Shown here: piece by piece, positions 8,484 through 16,723 of the stretch
Position numbering within the stretch: the first letter of the stretch is position 1
How the letters are laid out: the number at the start of each line of letters is the position of its first letter
Assembly (NCBI RefSeq): GCF_008932115.1
Contig: NZ_CP044543.1
Span: 1,550,001-1,614,000 of the forward strand
Source of the DNA: Bradyrhizobium betae
Lineage (GTDB): Bacteria > Pseudomonadota > Alphaproteobacteria > Rhizobiales > Xanthobacteraceae
Direction of reading: 5' to 3'
DNA: 64,000 nt
Program-made: the position numbers and the translations under genes
Notes under the pieces: generated by a model
What the model was told of the DNA's origin: nothing
Seen by the model: the letters and a program-made list of their open reading frames with translations, nothing else
The model's database searches: none

Positions 8484-10612
8484 AGCAGTCGCAGGCGCCG
8501 CCGCCAAGCGCCCCCGCCCGCCCGTTTCTGCCGCAGGAAAGCCCGCTGTCGATGCTGCCGTGCCGGCTGGACCGCGCGGCCGACGTCAGGCGATCGCAAG
8601 CGCTCACGAACGCAAGCTTGGTGGCTCGCCGTCTCCTCATCTTTGCCGGAACTGCCCTGCTGACGCTTGCAGGCGGCTACGGCATGTACGACGTCGTGAA
8701 GGTCGGCGGTGTGACCTTTCTCGAGGCGCTGCTGCTCGGTCTGTTCCTCGTGCTGCTCGCCTGGGTCGCGTTCTCTTTCATGTCCGCCCTTGCCGGATTC
8801 TTCGTGCTGCTGACGCGCGGGCAAGTCAGCCTGCCGATCGCCACGACGGGCCCGCTACCCTCCATCAGCACGCGCACCGCAATGCTGCTGCCGACCTACA
8901 ACGAGGACCCGCATCATGTGATGGCGCGGCTGCGCGCAATGTATGAGTCCATCGAAGCCACCGGATATGGCGCACAATTCGACTGGTTCTTGCTGAGCGA
9001 TACGACCGACCCGGATATCTGGATCAGCGAAGAAATGGCCTTCATCCAGTTGCGCCGCGCCTGCGGCGGCGACCGGCTGTACTACCGGCATCGCTCCGAC
9101 AATACCGCGCGCAAGTCCGGCAACATCGCCGACTGGGTCACACGATTTGGCGCGGCCTATGATCACATGATCGTCCTCGATGCGGATAGCCTCATGGAGG
9201 CTGACACGATCGTTCGCATCGTCCACGCGATGGAACGCCACCCTGCTTGCGCGCTGATCCAGACGCAGCCCGTCATCGTCAACGCGCGCACCCTGTTCAG
9301 CAGGCTGCAGCAATTTTCGGGGCGCGTGTACGGCCCCCTCATTACGGCGGGCAATGCCTGGTGGCACGGCGGCGACAGCAACTATTGGGGCCACAACGCC
9401 ATCATCCGGATACAGGCCTTCGCTGCGGAAGCCGGCCTGCCTGAACTGCGCGGTCGCAAACCGTTCGGGGGACACATCCTCAGCCATGATTTCGTCGAGG
9501 CCGCGTTGATGCGCCGCGCCGGTTGGGCGATCTATATGGTCCCGGCGGTTCGCGGCAGCTTCGAAGAGGTCCCGCCGTCGCTGCTGGACTTTGCGGGGAG
9601 AGACCGCCGCTGGTGCCAGGGCAACCTGCAGCATCTCGCGGTCCTGCCCGCGCGCGGGCTGCACTGGGTCTCGAGGCTGCATCTGCTCACCGGCATCGGC
9701 TCCTACGTGACGGCGCCGCTGTGGCTTCTGTTCCTGTTGCTCGGTCTGCTCATCTCGCTGCAGGCGCACTTCATCCGGCCCGAATACTTTCCGAAGGGCT
9801 TCAGTCTGTTTCCCACCTGGCCGCAACAGGACCCGGTGCTTGCGGCCTGGGTGTTTGCCGCGACCATGGGACTTCTGATCCTGCCGAAGCTGCTGGCCTA
9901 TCTGGTGCTGATCAGCAACCGTGACGAGCGGACCGGATTTGCAGGAAGCTTTCGTACTCTGGCAGGAGTCGTTTGCGAGACGTTCGTGGCGGCTTTGCTT
10001 GCGCCCAGCATGATGATCCTCCAGACCAAGGCCGTCGTGGAAATTCTCGCTGGCCGGGATGCGGGCTGGCAGGTGCAGCGCAGAGGCGATGGACAGCCTG
10101 CCCGCGGCGAAGTCTATCGAAAGCTCGCCGGGCCGACGCTGTGCGGCCTCGCCCTGTCGCTCTGTGCCTATGCGGTCTCCTTGCCCCTGCTGCTCTGGAT
10201 GTCGCCAGTGCTGCTGGGGCTGCTGCTTTCGATTCCGCTGGGGATCATCACGTCTTCGCGGCTGGGCGCGCCCGGGGTCTTTGCCACGCCGGAAACCAAC
10301 AGCCCGCCTGCCGTGGTGCTCCGCGCGAACGAGCTCGCCGCATCAGGGCGCGCTGAAATGGCCGGAGCTCTACGCCAGCTCGGCCGGGATCCTGAATTGC
10401 TGGTCGAACATTTGGGCTCGTTATCGCCCGCCAGCCCGCGCAGATTTGCTCCCATCGACGTGCCTCTTGCGACGGCAACCGCCAAGGTCGAGCAATGCGA
10501 AAGCCTGGAGGATGCCGCGGCCTGGCTCGACAGATCGGAATTGCACGCCGTTCTTGGCCATCCGACGCTGCTCAAACAAGTCCTCGATATGCCCCAGGGC
10601 AGGCTAGAGTAG
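8471..10612 (+). CDS. opgH: Glucan glucosyltransferase OpgH
   Basis: Inner-membrane GT2 family enzyme that polymerises the periplasmic glucan backbone from UDP-glucose. About 713 residues: two transmembrane helices near residues 55 to 110, a cytoplasmic glycosyltransferase domain with the DADS motif, the HDFVEAALMRRAGW acid motif and the DRRWCQGNLQH product-channel motif, then several further helices and a soluble tail. The ATG at 8471 overlaps the opgG stop; an in-frame ATG at 8459 is possible. Translational coupling to opgG is likely. Confidence 0.94.
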   Translation: MDALKQSQAPPPSAPARPFLPQESPLSMLPCRLDRAADVRRSQALTNASLVARRLLIFAGTALLTLAGGYGMYDVVKVGGVTFLEALLLGLFLVLLAWVAFSFMSALAGFFVLLTRGQVSLPIATTGPLPSISTRTAMLLPTYNEDPHHVMARLRAMYESIEATGYGAQFDWFLLSDTTDPDIWISEEMAFIQLRRACGGDRLYYRHRSDNTARKSGNIADWVTRFGAAYDHMIVLDADSLMEADTIVRIVHAMERHPACALIQTQPVIVNARTLFSRLQQFSGRVYGPLITAGNAWWHGGDSNYWGHNAIIRIQAFAAEAGLPELRGRKPFGGHILSHDFVEAALMRRAGWAIYMVPAVRGSFEEVPPSLLDFAGRDRRWCQGNLQHLAVLPARGLHWVSRLHLLTGIGSYVTAPLWLLFLLLGLLISLQAHFIRPEYFPKGFSLFPTWPQQDPVLAAWVFAATMGLLILPKLLAYLVLISNRDERTGFAGSFRTLAGVVCETFVAALLAPSMMILQTKAVVEILAGRDAGWQVQRRGDGQPARGEVYRKLAGPTLCGLALSLCAYAVSLPLLLWMSPVLLGLLLSIPLGIITSSRLGAPGVFATPETNSPPAVVLRANELAASGRAEMAGALRQLGRDPELLVEHLGSLSPASPRRFAPIDVPLATATAKVEQCESLEDAAAWLDRSELHAVLGHPTLLKQVLDMPQGRLE

Positions 10613-10671
10613 CAGTCCAATGCCACATCGAAAGGCGATCAATCCGCCTGCGAGCTGAGCGAATCCTTGGC

Positions 10672-11240
10672 TCAACACTGCCTATACAGAATGACCGGAA
10701 CTTCCGGGACAAGTTGGTTCAAGAAGTCGAAGTCGCCGATATTCCTCGTCAGCACGCTGGCACCGATACTCCGCGCCTGAAGATGGATGAGCGCATCGTT
10801 GAGATATTTTCTCTCGTGACCAGCGCCCTTCGGCGCGCCGCAGAGACGAAAAAGTTCGCCTGCAAGCATTCCCGCTTCGCCCCACGTCGCGGTTTCCGGA
10901 GCTTGCAAGCGATGCGGCGGAATGTCCTGGATCAGTTCCCGCATCGTCTGCAGGCCCTCGTAGAAGGATTAGCCGGCTCCAGCCTTCCGAATACATGCGT
11001 TAATTCGGCGAGGCAGACGGCCGAGTGGTGGCAGACGCGATAAGTCAGCAATTGGTCAACGGCGTCCGGCGTGCGCGCCTGCAAGACGTCGAGGTAAACG
11101 CTGGTATCGAGAATTATGGCGCCACCGATGAGCGGCTGGTCGGATGCCCAGGCAAGTTCCGAATCCGCCCGCCTCGTCAACCGCTCCGAACGTTTCTGCG
11201 GCTTCAGCCTCCGCAGCGTTGCCTGGAGATCAAATGGCAA
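10672..11240 (-). pseudogene. Frameshifted PIN-domain (VapC-type) toxin
   Basis: Two reading frames on this strand together make one PIN-domain ribonuclease. The first part runs from a TTG at 11240, which overlaps the antitoxin stop, through IILDTSVYLDVLQ (first catalytic Asp) to ELTHVFGRLEPANP. The second part, in the -1 frame, continues FYEGLQTMREL and carries the later acidic residues in RKYLNDALIHLQ and LTRNIGDFDFLN. One base is missing near 10966. The total length is not a multiple of three. Upstream residues PFDLQATLRRLKPQ form an N-terminal extension. Either a genuine inactivated toxin or a sequencing error. Confidence 0.75.
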
Positions 11241-11526
11241 GATCGATATCTGCCGGGATGCTTCCCTTGCGCCGGACAAGACGCGCGCCGAAATCGTCCT
11301 CGAGTGCCAAGCGCGACAACGCAAGCTCGAGAAGCTCAGTGTCGGAAGATATGTGAGCCCGCTTCTTTGCCGCCTCGATCAGGCCTGCCGGCACGCGGCC
11401 GGACAAGCGCGTGTTCTTTGCCGCTCCGAGCAAACCGACGGCGCGCGCCTGCTCGAGCACAAGCCGGTTCCGCTTGAGCGCAATGTGCTCCTCGGTCTCA
11501 GTCGACGCGCGGCTCCGCACAACCAT
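11230..11526 (-). CDS. Putative antitoxin, ribbon-helix-helix-like
   Basis: 98-residue protein directly upstream of and overlapping the broken PIN toxin, so it fits the antitoxin position. Residues 40 to 80 (TRLSGRVPAGLIEAAKKR followed by SSDTELLELALSRLAL) look like a ribbon-helix-helix DNA-binding fold; the N-terminal half is helical and basic. ATG at 11526 is chosen because a GGAGG ribosome-binding site lies 6 bp upstream; a TTG at 11538 is an alternative. With its toxin broken, it may persist only as an autoregulator. Confidence 0.65.
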   Translation of the reverse strand: MVVRSRASTETEEHIALKRNRLVLEQARAVGLLGAAKNTRLSGRVPAGLIEAAKKRAHISSDTELLELALSRLALEDDFGARLVRRKGSIPADIDLAI

Positions 11527-11537
11527 GACGACCTCCA

Positions 11538-11569
11538 ATGTTGGACAAAAAATAACAATTGTTCAACAT
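11538..11569. promoter_or_regulatory. Candidate operator upstream of the antitoxin gene
   Basis: A perfect 10-bp palindrome AACAATTGTT (11554-11563) sits within an AT-rich stretch just upstream of the antitoxin start, and a second inverted pair ATGTTG (11538-11543) and CAACAT (11564-11569) flanks it asymmetrically. Toxin-antitoxin operons are normally autoregulated through such sites. Assignment is by position only. Confidence 0.4.
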
Positions 11570-11593
11570 CCTTGCAAGGCTGCCCGCGGCGGC

Positions 11594-11860
11594 TCAATTC
11601 ACCTGCGCGCCCGAGTTCTTCACGATCGGCGTCCACTTCTGCACCTCGCTCGCGACAAAGGCCTTGAAGCCCTCGGGAGTCGAGCCCTGCACGATGAAGC
11701 CCTGCGCCGCAAAGTAGGCCCTGATGTCGGGGGATTGCAGCGCCTTGTTCACTTCCGCGCTCAGCTTTTCGACGATCTCGGGCGGCGTGCCGGCCGGCGC
11801 AAACAGGCCTTGCCATGACAGCGCCTCGAAACCCTTCAATCCGGTTTCGGCCCGGAGCGC
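11594..11860 (-). pseudogene. Bug/TctC-family substrate-binding protein, C-terminal remnant
   Basis: About 88 residues ending at a normal stop. They match the C-terminal end of Bug-type periplasmic binding proteins of tripartite tricarboxylate transporters: GLKGFEALSWQGLFAPAGTP, the helix EIVEKLSAEVNKALQSPD and the end region STPEGFKAFVASEVQKW. Family members are about 320 residues, so roughly three quarters, including the signal peptide, is missing. Beyond about 11860 the strand is antisense to a LysR remnant, so similarity stops abruptly there. No transporter genes are nearby. Confidence 0.75.
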
Positions 11861-12304
11861 GCCACCGGCGAGGATGTCACCAGCACGTTCCTGATGGATG
11901 TGCCGATCCGGGTGGTCTGCTCGGCGAAGCACCCGCTGGCGCAGCAACGCGCCGTCTCGTGGAAGAAACTGCGCGACGAGCGCTGGGTGATCTATTCCAG
12001 CGAGTTCAACCGGCACCTGGAGAGCCTGCTGCACGCGCATGACAGCTCTCTCTCCATCCAGACCGCCGTCGAGGTCAAATATCTGACCACCGCCCTGGCG
12101 CTGGTGGGCGTCGGGACCGGCCTTGCGGCCGTTCCCGACTATGGACGGCTGTTCGCGCCGAATTTCGACGTGCGTTTCATCAAGTTGCGCGCGCCGGAAA
12201 TCCACCGCCGCTACTACATCTATCAACGGCGCGGGCTCGTGCTCTCACCGCCCGCGGAGGCGTTCGTCAAGCTGCTGCGCAGCGCGGCGCGCAGCGATGG
12301 ATGA
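11858..12304 (+). pseudogene. LysR-type regulator, C-terminal remnant
   Basis: About 148 residues readable to a TGA at 12302-12304. They match the second half of a LysR effector-binding domain: STFLMDVPIRVVCSAKHPLA, the conserved DERWVIYSS, and the closing ALALVGVGTGLAAVPDYG and FVKLLRSA. The N-terminal helix-turn-helix and half the effector domain are missing. It points away from the Bug remnant, the usual layout of a LysR gene divergent from its target, with the middle deleted. An internal ATG at 11894 could still yield a fragment, but it could not bind DNA. Confidence 0.75.
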
Positions 12305-12394
12305 AGCCGTGCCACGAATTTTCGGGCGCACAGGGCAATGCGGATCGCCCACGCGCCAATTGCGTTGGGCCAAAAGGCTGACTAGGACGTTTGG

Positions 12395-12961
12395 ATGAGC
12401 ATCGAATCGCCTCCGAGTTGGCCGGTCGTGGAGCCGCCGCCCTTTCTTCCCGCGCCTCGCCGCCGATGGCCGTTTGCGCTCTTCGTGGCCGTTGTTCTGG
12501 CACTCGCAGGCGCAGGGGCGGCTTATACCTGGCTGAACCCGGGATTGTTCATTCCGTCCGCGGGGCGCGAGGCCGCGGAAGCTGACGCCGGTGCCAATGA
12601 CAGCGCGGTCATGACCGAACTGCTCGCCGCGCAACAGAAGACAGCCGACGACCTGGCGGCGATCGACAGGACCATCGCCAACCAACAGGAGCAGTTGAAG
12701 GCAATCGTCAGTCAACTAGCCGAGCTCAGTTCGAAAATTGACGCTCTGAAGAGCCCGGCCCCGCAGCCACCGGTCGCACCGTCTCCTTTTCCTGGGCCCA
12801 CTGTCGCGAGGCCATCGGCTTCAGTGCCTCCCGTCGCGCCAGTTCCGGCAGCGCGCGTCGTCCCGAAGCAAAAGAAGCCGCCGCGCGCAGCGACCCCGAC
12901 GGGTCCGATCTCGGTCGGGGGAGCGCCGCTGCCCCCGACGCCCGACGCGACCGTGCGCTGA
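12395..12961 (+). CDS. Membrane-anchored coiled-coil, proline-rich protein of unknown function
   Basis: 188 residues. Residues 1 to 24 are cytoplasmic and proline-rich, residues 25 to 46 form one transmembrane helix (FALFVAVVLALAGAGAAYTW), residues 65 to 120 are predicted coiled coil rich in Gln and Leu, and the rest is a Pro/Ala/Lys-rich tail. Orientation is probably N-in, with the coiled coil in the periplasm. I recognise no family. It ends where the headless glycosyltransferase reading frame begins. Confidence 0.65.
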   Translation: MSIESPPSWPVVEPPPFLPAPRRRWPFALFVAVVLALAGAGAAYTWLNPGLFIPSAGREAAEADAGANDSAVMTELLAAQQKTADDLAAIDRTIANQQEQLKAIVSQLAELSSKIDALKSPAPQPPVAPSPFPGPTVARPSASVPPVAPVPAARVVPKQKKPPRAATPTGPISVGGAPLPPTPDATVR

Positions 12962-13094
12962 GCCGGGGTTCTCCCCATCTCAACCTGACGAAGAAGTTGC
13001 ATTCATCTCCGATGGTCTCGCCGGTTCGTCCAAATTCTCCCAGGATTTTCTCACCACTCACGCTGCGCTCCGTCCGGATGTCTGCCTGATCGAC

Positions 13095-13898
13095 GTGATG
13101 TTGATCAGCACGCAGAAGGTGGCCCTTGAGCGCGGCATCAATTTCGCCGTCTTCAATCATCTGGCCTGGATCACAGAAGGCGGCTGTATCGGATTTCTGA
13201 ACTCCCTCGTCGCCGGCGTGACAGGAAGCGGGGCGGGCTCGCCGCTTTTCGATCTTCTCGATCGCGCCCCGCTCGTGCTTGCAGCCAGCTATCCGGAGTT
13301 CGGAACGCAGATCTCCACATCTCCCCGTGTTCATTTCGTCGGGCCGATCCGGGAGCCGGTCGCATCTGCACCGTGGCCTCGCCGATTCCCGGACCGGCCC
13401 CTTGTGCTGGTCAGTCTCAGCAGCACCTTCCAGGGCCAGGGATCGACGCTGCGCAACATATGCACCGCCCTGGCGCCGCTGCCGCTCGAGGTTCTGGTCA
13501 CGACAGGACGGGGCTTTGCGCCGGAGTCACTGCCGATTGCGGGCGCGGTGGAGGCTCGGTCATTTGTTTCGCACGACGCGGTGCTTCCGTCGGTCGATCT
13601 CGTCGTCACCCATGCCGGACTGGGTACACTGATGTACAGCGCAGGCGCGGGCAAGCCCTGCCTGTGCTTTCCGAATGGGCGCGACCAGAACGACAATGCC
13701 GCCCACATCGAGGCGCTCGCGCTGGGACAGGTGCTTTCGCCCGATGCGGCACCGGCCGGGATTGGTGATGCCGTGATGGATATGCTTGGCGATCAGGCGA
13801 CACTTGCGGCCTGTCACGCGTTCGCCTCCCGGGTCAGGCGTTTTGGCGACCTCGCGCGTGCAGCCGATCTCGTCGAGGAGCTGGTGCGAGTTGCTTGA
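13095..13898 (+). CDS. UDP-glycosyltransferase (GT1/MGT-like), N-terminally truncated
   Basis: 267 residues from a GTG at 13095. The C-terminal nucleotide-sugar domain is intact: LVLVSLSSTFQGQ at its start and VVTHAGLGTLMYSAGAGKPCL with the RDQNDNA segment, equivalent to the donor-binding motif of GT-B macrolide/UDP-glucosyl transferases. The N-terminal acceptor domain is largely gone. The same frame stays open and family-like upstream to about 12963 (EEVAFISDGLAG, then LRPDVCLIDVML), so the gene was cut close to the end of the preceding gene. Probably nonfunctional. Confidence 0.7.
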   Translation: MMLISTQKVALERGINFAVFNHLAWITEGGCIGFLNSLVAGVTGSGAGSPLFDLLDRAPLVLAASYPEFGTQISTSPRVHFVGPIREPVASAPWPRRFPDRPLVLVSLSSTFQGQGSTLRNICTALAPLPLEVLVTTGRGFAPESLPIAGAVEARSFVSHDAVLPSVDLVVTHAGLGTLMYSAGAGKPCLCFPNGRDQNDNAAHIEALALGQVLSPDAAPAGIGDAVMDMLGDQATLAACHAFASRVRRFGDLARAADLVEELVRVA

Positions 13899-13914
13899 AG
13901 AGCGGCGGCCTGGA

Positions 13915-14892
13915 TCAGGGCGCCAGCGATGCCACGTAGGCGGCCAGGGCGATCATGTCGTTCGCGGACAGCTTTTCCACGGTCGGCTTCATCAGAGCGC
14001 TCGCGCTTGCGACGCGTCCCCCGGTCTGGAATTCATGAAGCTGTCGCACGATGTAGGTCGGCGATCGGCCTGCAATTGGTGGAATCTCACCAGTGCCTCT
14101 CAGATCGGAACCGTGGCAGCCGGCACAGGCAACGGTCGTGCCCGCCCCGCCGGTCTTCGCGAGTGTTTCTCCCTTCACGAGGCTTCCGACCGGCACATAC
14201 GCCGTGAAGGTCGATCGTGAGTCGCGAAGCTCGAACTGTTCTGCGTTGTCCGGCATCTCGACAATGCGCTCGCCGAGCGCTTCGGAGCCGCCCTCCGGGC
14301 TCTTGACGTAAAACATGCGAGATGGCCCGGTCCTGGGAATGATCTCGCTTTCGACGACCTTGATCAAACGCCTGGGCTTCAGCCCGGCAAAATACTCCGC
14401 CGCGGCGTGCATCTCGGCATCGGTCATGGCCTTGGCCGAGGCCACCATGGTTTTGGGCGGTCTCTCCGGCCCCGACATCTTTCGGGCGCCACTTTTGAAG
14501 TCGGCGAGCTGCTGGACCAGATAGTTCACCGGCAACCCCGCGAGACTCGCACCTTCAGGACCACCAGTGCCCTCGACGCGATGGCAAGCTCCGCAGGCGC
14601 GGACGTCCGGCTTGCGCCCGGTGGCAACGATCTCCGGCATGGCCGGGTGGTCATCCGGATGCCAATCCAGCGCAAGGAAAAGATCTCTCGCCTGCTTCCA
14701 ACTGAAGGAGGCGTTGCTGCCGGCGAGTTGGTTGGGTCTGTCGTCCGGCGGGGGCACCTTGACGGACGGGTCCCACAGGAACGCCCAAGCCGGAAACCCG
14801 TCAGACGGAGGGGCAGCGTTGGCTTGCTGCGCAATAGCAGCCGGTGCAATGAAGATGACGGTGATCAATAGCATCAGCGCGGGCAAGTTCAC
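13915..14892 (-). CDS. Exported di-haem c-type cytochrome
   Basis: 325 residues from a GTG at 14892. A hydrophobic N-terminus (ALMLLITVIFIAPAAIA) with likely cleavage after AIAQQA is a signal peptide, and two cytochrome c domains carry CGACH near residue 108 and CAGCH near residue 263. The repeated NYLVQQL and TYIVRQLHEF segments are typical of cytochrome c4/c553-like two-domain proteins. The frame is open further upstream, but those residues are translations of a duplicated 17-bp repeat and do not belong to the protein. Divergent from the regulator at 15145. Confidence 0.82.
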   Translation of the reverse strand: MNLPALMLLITVIFIAPAAIAQQANAAPPSDGFPAWAFLWDPSVKVPPPDDRPNQLAGSNASFSWKQARDLFLALDWHPDDHPAMPEIVATGRKPDVRACGACHRVEGTGGPEGASLAGLPVNYLVQQLADFKSGARKMSGPERPPKTMVASAKAMTDAEMHAAAEYFAGLKPRRLIKVVESEIIPRTGPSRMFYVKSPEGGSEALGERIVEMPDNAEQFELRDSRSTFTAYVPVGSLVKGETLAKTGGAGTTVACAGCHGSDLRGTGEIPPIAGRSPTYIVRQLHEFQTGGRVASASALMKPTVEKLSANDMIALAAYVASLAP

Positions 14893-14910
14893 GGCAATGG
14901 CTCTCTCTTC

Positions 14911-14955
14911 AAATGGATCGAACAGAATTGGAAATGTGAAATGGATCGAACAGAA
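14911..14955. repeat. Pair of 17-bp direct repeats upstream of the cytochrome gene
   Basis: The 17-mer AAATGGATCGAACAGAA occurs at 14911-14927 and again at 14939-14955, 28 bp apart start to start. It lies just upstream of the minus-strand cytochrome start and within the intergenic region shared with the divergent regulator. It may be a regulator binding array or a small tandem duplication. Confidence 0.6.
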
Positions 14956-15144
14956 CGGCGATGAACAATGACGATGACCCAGGTCTCCCGAGCCGAGCAG
15001 CCCTCGCGCTTTGAAAACCAAAGGCGACTGGTTGGGCTGGCTTGTCCGCAAGATAGGCGCAATCGCTGGAATGATCTGCGGAAAACATTGCGTGGATCGC
15101 AGCGAGCCAATAGGCTCCCGAAAGGCTTAAGCTGAGGGGCGATC

Positions 15145-16095
15145 GTGGAACGGGAAGAACTCGAGCGCCTCGTTGGCGGCAGGTTGCGGCTTGGATTCGA
15201 CGAGATCTTGAACCATCCGAGACTGCCGGAAGCGCGTCACGCCTATCTTTCGCACTTCGTCGGCCTCTATGAGGGTGACCCGTTTCTGGTTCGTCTGCTG
15301 CTTGAGGCAGGCCGATTTTTCGTCTTTCATTGCGCGGCGGTGATCGAGACAGCTCAGGACCCGGCGAGACGGGAGACATGGTTCACGGTGGCTGCCTTGA
15401 AGGAGCAGCTCGCCATTTTCGGCTATGCGAGCGGCCGGCAAGTCGATCATCTCGTCGCGCGATTGCGCGAGGTTGGATATCTGGAGCAACATCGAGCACC
15501 CGGCGACGGGCGCGTTCGGCTGCTTGCGTCCACGCCAAAGCTGCGCGCGCATCACACCGAATGGCTGGCGACGCACTACGTCCCGCTTGCGATCCTCTTC
15601 CCCCATCATGACTACCGCCCGGTGCTGTCGCGGGACCGCGCATTCCACGCGCTGCACTGCGGCACGTGCCTGCCATTCCATCCGGTGGCAGCGCGCCTGA
15701 TGATGACGCTGGCAGAGCGCCTGCTGTTTTTCACGCACGCGGCGGGACCGCTCATCGAGAATGTGGTGCTGAAGGCTGCGATGGATGCTGCCGATCCAAC
15801 CGCCGCGGTCCCCTACATCGACGCCGCCGATCGTTTCGGCGTTTCCCGAACGCATGTCCGCAACCTGATGCAGGATGCGGAACGGGCCGGTCTGGTCAAG
15901 ATCACCGGACGGGGCGGTCGAAGCATCCTGATCCTGCCGCGCTTCTGGGTCGCCTACGATCACGGATTGGCCGTGGGGATGTATCTTCACGATGCGGTCA
16001 ATGTCGTCGCGATGCAGCGGTGGGCCACGTCCAACAAGGAGGGCGATACGACGGCGCCGCCCGATCGCACCGTGACGGCCAGTCATTCGTCCTAG
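15145..16095 (+). CDS. Transcriptional regulator with two winged-helix-like regions, family unclear
   Basis: 316 residues from GTG 15145. Residues 70 to 130 (WFTVAALKEQLAIFGYASGRQVDHLVARLREVGYLEQHR) and residues 232 to 275 (YIDAADRFGVSRTHVRNLMQDAERAGLVKITGRGGRSI, given here in two overlapping parts of the same fold) each read as a winged helix-turn-helix ending in a basic wing. Between them is a region with several His, Cys and aromatic residues, including HCGTC. It is divergent from the di-haem cytochrome and probably regulates it. I cannot place it in a named family. Confidence 0.65.
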   Translation: MEREELERLVGGRLRLGFDEILNHPRLPEARHAYLSHFVGLYEGDPFLVRLLLEAGRFFVFHCAAVIETAQDPARRETWFTVAALKEQLAIFGYASGRQVDHLVARLREVGYLEQHRAPGDGRVRLLASTPKLRAHHTEWLATHYVPLAILFPHHDYRPVLSRDRAFHALHCGTCLPFHPVAARLMMTLAERLLFFTHAAGPLIENVVLKAAMDAADPTAAVPYIDAADRFGVSRTHVRNLMQDAERAGLVKITGRGGRSILILPRFWVAYDHGLAVGMYLHDAVNVVAMQRWATSNKEGDTTAPPDRTVTASHSS

Positions 16096-16289
16096 ATCAA
16101 AAGCCCCAGCTTGATTTCGCGGCCGCTACATCGCGGCCGGCGAGCCGCCGATGTTTCGGCCGCGAGGACATATGCGCAAGGTTTTCCAAGCGCGGGTCGC
16201 AATCCCAAGGCTATTCTGCGGTCGCGTCCGGAATATCCGCTCGCAAGCCACCCGATTTCCTCAGCGCCCTCATTGTTCAAGAGATTTTC

Positions 16290-16601
16290 ATGGCCAAAGC
16301 CAATTCCAGTATCGATACGTCCCGTCCCGACCGCTTCCCGCTCCCTGCAACCGGCTATGCGCTCCTCTTTGCCGGCCTGGCGGCCTACGGGCTGTACGCG
16401 TTTTTCATCTCCGGCCCTGCCATGCGTGACGCCGCACGCGCCGACCTCGAACGGGCGATCGCGGACGAAAATCGGCAATTCTGCGAGACGTTCGGAATGT
16501 CCCCAACGAGCGCCGCGTTCGCCACCTGCAGCAAAGAGCTGACGATCATCCGCCAAAAGCAGGTCGATCGTGACAACGCGGCCGCTCAGGGCATTCTCTA
16601 G
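16290..16601 (+). CDS. Small single-pass membrane protein of unknown function
   Basis: 103 residues starting at ATG 16290. Residues 22 to 42 form one transmembrane helix (YALLFAGLAAYGLYAFFI). The C-terminal part is helical and has a Cys pair in CETFGMSPTSAAFATC, about 16 residues apart, which could form a disulfide outside the cytoplasm. A long open frame extends upstream, but it is antisense or shadow to the regulator gene. No known domain. Confidence 0.6.
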   Translation: MAKANSSIDTSRPDRFPLPATGYALLFAGLAAYGLYAFFISGPAMRDAARADLERAIADENRQFCETFGMSPTSAAFATCSKELTIIRQKQVDRDNAAAQGIL

Positions 16602-16723
16602 CAACCCTCTCGCGGCGACCGTCATCGCCACATGTCGCGTTTCGCGACTCGCACATTGTCCGGCACGGGATCCCCGTGCCCCGGTCCCAGTTTCTTTCCG
16701 ATCCCCCATGAAGGAATTTTGTT

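Noticed and set aside
11594..12226. Single 210-residue minus-strand gene
   Set aside because: Only its last 88 residues are family-like (Bug). The rest is antisense to the LysR remnant, so it is a chance fusion across the deletion scar.
14893..15051. Extended N-terminus of the di-haem cytochrome
   Set aside because: The extra residues come from the duplicated 17-bp repeat and precede a proper signal peptide at the GTG 14892 start.
10672..16095. Genomic island with an integrase
   Set aside because: The segment has remnants and truncations, but no integrase, transposase or flanking tRNA was seen, so decay in place explains it better than a bounded island.
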